DNA from: Nageia nagi
Lineage: Eukaryota > Pinophyta
Assembly (NCBI GenBank): GCA_050084985.1
Contig: JBITNC010000001.1
Span: 126,790,001 to 126,854,000, forward strand
DNA length: 64,000 nucleotides
Reading direction: 5' to 3'
Positions 58,270-64,000 of this stretch are shown piece by piece (position 1 is the first letter of the stretch; every line of letters begins with the position of its first letter). The translations under genes were made by a program, and so were the position numbers. A model generated the notes under the pieces. That model made no database searches. It worked only from the letters and a program-made list of their open reading frames with translations, and was not told the origin of the DNA.

Positions 58270-58541
58270 TTTGTAAAGGAATATTGTGGTGGTAAAATGA
58301 TTTAAATCAGGTGGAGGAGGTCGCAAGTTCAAATCTCTATGGTATTACATGACTACAATTTGGATGTATTTTAGTTATATTGTGATCGGTTTGTGTGGTC
58401 TGGATAAAAATCCTTATGTAAAAAGTCTCGACCGAGCAAAGAACCCACGATTTATCTGGGTTGTGTAATTTGAGGATAGGACCACGACTCGAGAGGATTA
58501 GTGGCGCTTTCGGCTTACACTCCCGTTATAAAAAAAAAAAA
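58270..58541 (+). mobile_element. tRNA-derived SINE with target-site duplication
   Basis: The element ends in a poly(A) run at about 58529-58541. It is flanked by agtttaaatatttta (58255-58269) and agtttaaatatctta (58542-58556), a 15-bp TSD with one mismatch. Near the 5' end gcaagttcaaatctc fits a pol III B box. The body includes gtctcgaccgagcaaag and acgactcgagagg, which still hold CpGs. Size, tail, TSD and B box all fit a plant SINE; the family is not assigned. Confidence 0.8.
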
Positions 58542-58680
58542 AGTTTAAATATCTTACATATATTTTTAAAAAATATTAAGAAGTGTCAATTTTACGATGT
58601 TTATAGTATATTTATAATTATTTCAATATTAAGATATAAAAATATAATTCATATTATAGAAGTTAAATTAAAAATAGCTT

Positions 58681-58826
58681 AGATATCTTAAAGACATGTA
58701 TCTAAAAACGTTAAGAGGTATTAATCTTGAGGCACCTATCTTGGAAATCACTCTTCCAATAAAAGGAGATAGATGCCTCTAGATTGATACCTCTTGATGT
58801 TTTCAGATATATGTCTTTAAGATATA
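58681..58826. repeat. Long inverted repeat (hairpin), arms of about 63 bp
   Basis: The left arm 58681-58743 (agatatcttaaagacatgta...) pairs with the right arm 58764-58826 at roughly nine in ten positions, with a loop of about 20 bases. A diverged third copy in direct orientation starts at 58543 (gtttaaatatcttacatata). The structure could be a foldback element or one end of the larger insertion. Confidence 0.8.
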
Positions 58827-58835
58827 TAAGCTAGT

Positions 58836-59350
58836 TTACATCTTTTGAAGCTACTCCATACTTTAATGCTCCAATCTCTACCAAGAGCTTTTCCTTGCAA
58901 AGTAATTTGTAGGTCATATCCGCATATGAATGATCCATATAATCAACCACTTCTCTCTTTAAGGAAGGAATGATGTTACCCATGAACATCCAAAAGGCAT
59001 GCTTCTCCTTAATTGAACCTTCAATTGTGCTCTAAATTTTTGAAACCTTTTGATAAACTTATCCAATCTCTCATTAGGACCTTGATTTGTAACATACAAA
59101 TCTAATATTGTAATAAGCGTAGAGATATTATGCTTAAAATGCTTTTGGAACATGGTGATGAATTGTTCATAAGAAGTAATGAATCCACAAGAAAGCAAAA
59201 AAGAATGCTTCAAAGCATCACTTTTCAAGGTGGTAGGAAAACACTTATCCATGAGATTACGGTTGACTCCAAATTTCAACTCAAAATTCATCTCAAAATA
59301 TCTAACATGCTACATTGGATCTCTTTCACCACCATATAGCTCAAAAGATG
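58836..59350 (-). pseudogene. gag capsid of the minus-strand Tat remnant
   Basis: The minus frame 59291-58959 gives KHSFLLSCGFITSYEQFITM, FQKHFKHNISTLITILDLYV and PNERLDKFIKRFQKF, a degraded Retrotrans_gag domain. DMTYKLLCKEKLLVEIG lies near 58920-58870 and closely matches DMTYKLLEKEKVLVKLG of the nested non-autonomous element. Confidence 0.82.
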
Positions 59351-62300
59351 GTTCATTTTGATGCTCATGGGCTATGGTGTTATAGATCTTGATGAAAAGA
59401 GGGCTTGAATCTTTGGCAATATTAGGTCCTTTATCAGACTTTACTCATATATTATGAATAAGGAATGTAATAATCATTGAAGACACAAATTCAAACTTGA
59501 TAGGTGGTGTCAAGAGACACAAAGCATAGAATATATTGTAATCTCTATCAAGGTCCAGATATGATCAATGCAATATCCCTCTTCCCTAATAGATGAAGGT
59601 TACATTGTTGACCAAGACATCTTCTTAGCTAACACTCTTTGAACCTATCACCAAAAGGATAGAAAGGAGTGAAATTGTACTTTAATTCATAACATTCCTT
59701 AAATATAACAAATAAATAATTAAATTACTTTGTCAGATAACACAAAGTGCATCAAAGAAGACAGACATAGGAAAAAGACATGTTGGACACCCGAATGAAG
59801 GAGAGATTAGAAAGAAGGAAACTGCAAAGAGGTCATGGACGACAAACAGTCAATAAAATAGTTTTGAGAGAGGTTTTCTCCTTAAACCAAGAGAGAAATG
59901 AGATGATCGTAGAAGAATGTTGATCCAGACACTACAATTTTGGTGGCAAACTCATTCAAGAAGAGAACTTTCTAACATATCGAAAAATGTAAGAAACTGG
60001 TACCCAATGTTTTTTTGGCATACCATGTAGCTTTTAGGAAGAACATCATAAAACTATAAAATAAAAAATGGCAAAATGTTACCAAAACTGTTGTATATTT
60101 GTAATAACAAGTTTGGATACCTGTATAAAAAACTCCTTTAATTTATCAATGGTCATATTTTTGATATCAACCAAAAAAATTAAATCAAATTACTTTCATT
60201 ACTTAAATACTTAAAATATAATTTTTAATTAAATAAAAATCAAATTTTGATGTTAACACTAATCTAAGGTATAAACAATTAAGAACATAGTTTTGATCTT
60301 CTCCATTTGAGAATTCTTCTAGGAAGCACAATGAGCCTTATTTCATTCCAATGTGTCTATGAGCATATCATGTTAAAGACAAATTGATTGTTTTGGGCCA
60401 AGACTGAATTCCATAGTTAGATGTTGTTATGTTGAGCATAAAATCGTGATTTTTGGATGCCACAAGTTGGGATAAGACTATGTGGGTATTACCTCTGGCA
60501 AGTGTTAAAAAGGATTACTACCATTTGTAGGAATAAAATGTTTTTATAGTTGCACTTTGAGTTTATAGCGAAACCATTATTTTGTTAGTTACTTGAAGTT
60601 TATTTTAGAGTACTAATTTGAAGTCCCAATTTCAAGAAACCATACTTCATCCAATTCGTAAGGAATGTTAGCATTGAGTAATGCTTGACCATGATGAGCA
60701 AAGTGGAACAACCAAGAGGGTTTGGTTATTTTGTGTAAGAATCTGGTGATTGGTATGTCTTACGTGTTGACTGTTGTGTGCATACTTCTCCCAATTAAAT
60801 TAGATTTGATTCAAAGGAAAAACGATAGTTAAGCCTATATGGTTTATAGTATTTTCTCTCTACCCTTATACCTGAACTTATTTGCAAATGAAAATTACAT
60901 AAAGATTGGCTTGCCTTGTGTTAAATACAATTATATCGCTTGACAAGAAAAGTTGCTACAGCAATAGTGCATTGTGTGTTAGCATTGATATTGTGATTTG
61001 TGCATTGTGTGTTAGCATTGATATTGTGATTTGGGAGCTTGAGTGAATGAACGTTATGATCCTTCTATAAATATTGATTTAAAAGGATCCATGACTAGAT
61101 GGGATAAAAAAAGCGTTTTGATGATACAGTATGGTTTCAATTTGTTTTACATACATTACAAAAATGGAACAATATATCCATTTCTTGAAGTAATTTATAG
61201 TGAAAAGATTGATTGTTTGAATCATTTCTTAGCATGAATTGTTATGCATAACTTTGCAATGCTGATTACATAAAAGAATAATATTTATATATAAATATAT
61301 GAATAGAGAATCTCATGATATGAACTTGGGGCAATAAGGTAATATCTAACCCAAACCAAATATCTCCCATCTCTCTTCCTTAGTATTCTCGGCTAAAGCA
61401 TGATTAGCAGTCGAGTTGAAGATGGTGTTATGACTACTTCAATAAGGGATTGAGTCAACGCAATCTTCTGTTCATATTTCACAGATGCGAACCATTGCAT
61501 CAAAAGAGAACATGTCTATTCTTTCGAAATACTTGACAACATATCATATTGTATTACAAGCATTCAAACATTTACTGTTAGCAAGACTTGACTTCGTATT
61601 ATACAATGTATATTGGAAGTTATTTCAACCATGTGTAAAAACATTACGTGAGTAGATGACAATTGAAATATGTTGTTGAAGTATGCATGTCATCACATTA
61701 TGTACTTGAAACTCTGCTGTAGTAGAAAGAGGGTAACTGTTAAATATTGTTTGGAAATGCATGAGATGTTATATTAAGAAATATTTGACTATGCTCTATA
61801 ATTTGTTTCAAACATTCATGATAGCAGTTAGTTTCTATTGCCAAAATGAAGAATGTAAATGATATGTATGTTGGCAGCCTAATAATTAGGTATTTCAATC
61901 TATTGATGAAAATATGAATGAAAAAATTTGAACCTATGCGATCATAGTATGCTGTTCTTTACTGTAGTGAATATGATTGTACAGTATAAATGTAGGTTTG
62001 TGAAAGATTCTTTTTAAATATCTTGAGATGAAGTGATAGAATACCAACAAATGCTGAGACCATGATTATGAATACATAACTGAAAAATTATAGCAGCATG
62101 ATTATGATTACTCCTAACACTAATGATGTTAGAAATATATGAACTTAAGCTACTTTGTGAACAATGTAAGTAGACACTGAGATACTTATACTTAACATAG
62201 GAATATGATCATGATCAATGAGCAATTTAGGAAAACATAATTTCCAATTGGAGAAAGGAAGTTTGTGTAAGGTATTCAAGTACAAGAATGAAACATTAAA

Positions 62301-64000
62301 AAAACTCAATTTGATCTTAAAAAATCAAACTTTGATGGCCTATTCCACTGTATGGACTGAAAGTAACTACCAAGTAGTAGGGGATGCTTGGTAGAGTGCT
62401 TTTGGTCATGCTAGGTGGTAGCTAAAAAGATGATCCAAGATCAACACTATTGAAACGCAAAAAGAAAACTTATCCTTCTTCAGTTTGAAGAACGTTGAAT
62501 TATGACCATGATATGTCCGTATAGTAAATTATCTTAGTAAGGTACTTGAGTTTGGATTATCGGCAATTCAAACCATGTTTTAAAAATAAAATAGGCCGTC
62601 TTTTAGAGAGGGATGTGACAAAACACTTTACCTTTAATAATTGTTGTAGCGTAAATCAACATGAAATGCTCGTATACTATAAGGTTGGCCATCTACAAGC
62701 CTCACTTCAACTGAAACTCATTGCAAGGTTCTGTTGAACTGAACATCAAATCCTAAATGGCATATGAAGGATGCCTCTGAATGGTAGTGAATTGCATGAG
62801 TGAAAGCATCTGCTGAATCTTGGAATCTTTGCAAAAAAGTGGCCAACAATGTTGCCCAACTGTGCACAAAATTAGTTTAGGCAAACATTACCAAAGAAAC
62901 AATTTATCCTGTAGAGACTGAGCAAACACTTCGACAACTACATCCTCTTGGAAGGAATAGTGCATGGGACAAAGCACAGTAATGTTAAGTGTTTGTATGT
63001 ACTTTTATCATTGTTGCTGAATGTAGGAATTGCTTTCATGTCCCAATTGGAACATCAGCAGTTGTTGCAAGCAGACAAAGGTCCTATATTATCAAAAGTA
63101 GGTAAAGCAATGGCTTTGTGTTGTTGACCACCAAACATATTAGCTGTATTCACATGCCTAGGAAACTTAAGGGAAAAAAATGTCAAACCTTTGAGATGAA
63201 GACAAAGAACAACCAGAGAATCAATGAAGAGTTCCAAGTTGCAAATTCCTTGGAGATTAAGATTGAACCCTTCTTCTAGTCATCCTGGAAGGTGATAGTT
63301 CAACAAACAAGTGTGAAATAACCCTTCTATCACAAGCTTCTCTTGTGTAAAAACTTGTTCTCATTAACCAAAAGATCTTGAAATGGTTAAACACACAGTC
63401 GTCAATGATATAAATTTGCAGGTCCCTCCAAGCACTGATTGAAATATTGGTCTGAATTATTGGTCCAACTAGCACTTGATAATCAGTAAGAGTGCAGGAA
63501 AATATAGATTGTAAGATCCAAGATCCCAACAACTGTGCCAAAAAAGTTAATGCTAATTGCCTAAAAAAGTTTGATGCACCCTAACCAACAGTATAATTGA
63601 GAAATTCAAGTATTCAGCATCATAACCTCTAATGAAGATTCGCTCCTTAAACCTCACATTTTTGTGAAAGCACAAAAAAGAGAGGGTGACTACATGTCAA
63701 GAGTAAAAGAAATCACAAACCATAAGCTGTTTTCCTCAAAATTGTATAAAGTAGATTCCATAATTATATGCATCTGCCATTAAGCACAATAAGGTTATAA
63801 ACCAGAAAAATAAATGTTTGTTACAAACCTCCAAATCCTTCATCATATTCTACTTGTGGGCACATTGAAATATAAGCAAATTACTGTATGGGTTCGAATT
63901 TTCCAATAACATTGTGATACCCTGAAACCAAAGAACCTCATCTAGTGATGTCTAACACACAATTAATCAAGGCAGAATCATTAATTGAAAGGAGAATAGT
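59351..64000. other. Region without recognised gene
   Basis: A 33-bp tandem duplication lies at 60968-61033. Further gag leader of the Tat remnant may extend to about 59450. The rest is AT-rich with only short random frames. I see no exon with flanking splice signals that I can defend; an intron or intergenic origin is possible. Confidence 0.5.
60968..61033 (+). repeat. 33-bp tandem duplication
   Basis: The unit tgcattgtgtgttagcattg followed by atattgtgatttg occurs twice in perfect tandem. A recent replication slip explains it. Confidence 0.9.

Larger units (their letters stand above)
57270..58835. mobile_element. Insertion of unknown class interrupting Tat gag
   Basis: Gag sequence stops on both sides of this about 1.57-kb block (KYGVASKDVN on the right, TSRYKKSYPKK on the left). 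It contains a CpG-retaining spliced-looking ORF, a 36-bp direct repeat, a SINE and a long hairpin. I found no matching terminal inverted repeats or TSD for the whole block. It may be several nested insertions. Confidence 0.5.
52840..59350 (-). mobile_element. Tat-lineage Ty3/gypsy remnant, minus strand, without visible LTRs
   Basis: Reading the minus strand from right to left gives gag capsid (59290-58850), an interruption (about 58835-57270), gag knuckle (57250-56960), protease (56217-55800), RT (54916-54200), RNase H, archaeal-type RNase H (about 53590-53190) and the beginning of integrase (53106-52880). No LTR pair was found, so both ends are lost. It is the most decayed of the four retroelements with pol sequence. 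Confidence 0.88.

Noticed and set aside
59130-59361. Plus-strand frames over the minus-strand gag capsid
   Set aside because: They overlap a recognisable gag domain on the other strand.
61043-63541. Several 60-94 residue frames in the right-hand region
   Set aside because: Lengths are as expected by chance in AT-rich DNA; no domain, splice context or homology pattern is visible.

Overview
The window looks like nuclear DNA from a seed plant with a large, transposon-packed genome. It holds nested LTR retrotransposons of the plant Ty3/gypsy Tat, chromovirus and Ty1/copia groups, a tRNA-derived SINE, an antisense plant mobile domain (PMD) gene and a long satellite array, with no dense gene order and no intact host gene. 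A gymnosperm is a reasonable guess but is inference only. Nearly all coding sequence is decayed by stops and frame breaks, so coding features are listed as pseudogenes.

Layout. (1) 1-24692: a very large Tat element on the + strand. The window starts five bases inside its 5' LTR. It carries gag with a long coiled-coil head, protease, a G-patch remnant, RT, RNase H, a second archaeal-type RNase H (the Tat hallmark), integrase, an unrecognised sense-strand extra ORF, and an antisense PMD gene. (2) Inside its leader, at 1615-8852, lies a complete 7.2-kb non-autonomous element with TSD gaggg. It has gag but no pol, plus its own antisense PMD gene and 3' minisatellites. (3) 24693-33060: a tandem array with a 648-bp period. 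The outer Tat element appears to have inserted into it. (4) 33127-39081: a minus-strand chromovirus with an integrase chromodomain. (5) 39390-47926: a + strand Ty1/copia element with TSD gaagc. It splits an older, unrecognised reading frame that resumes at 47932. (6) 50.0-51.1 kb: a possible LTR fragment and a SINE-like piece. (7) 52.8-59.35 kb: a minus-strand Tat remnant without visible LTRs. It is interrupted at about 57.27-58.83 kb by a segment holding a CpG-retaining spliced-looking ORF, a SINE with a 15-bp TSD and a 63-bp-arm hairpin. (8) 59.35-64.0 kb: AT-rich sequence with no recognisable gene.

The most interesting theme is that two different LTR elements, one nested in the other, each carry an antisense two-exon PMD gene near the 3' end. 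Both have the same architecture: a 15-17 codon first exon, a 338-412 bp phase-0 intron, then the PMD exon. Both elements also carry a short dispersed motif with a CACCGACG/CGTCGGTG-like core in their LTRs and around the antisense first exon and intron. PMD proteins act in transposon silencing in Arabidopsis, and other plant transposons encode anti-silencing factors that bind short element-specific motifs. An antisense-encoded regulator acting through these motifs is therefore a testable hypothesis, not a demonstrated function.
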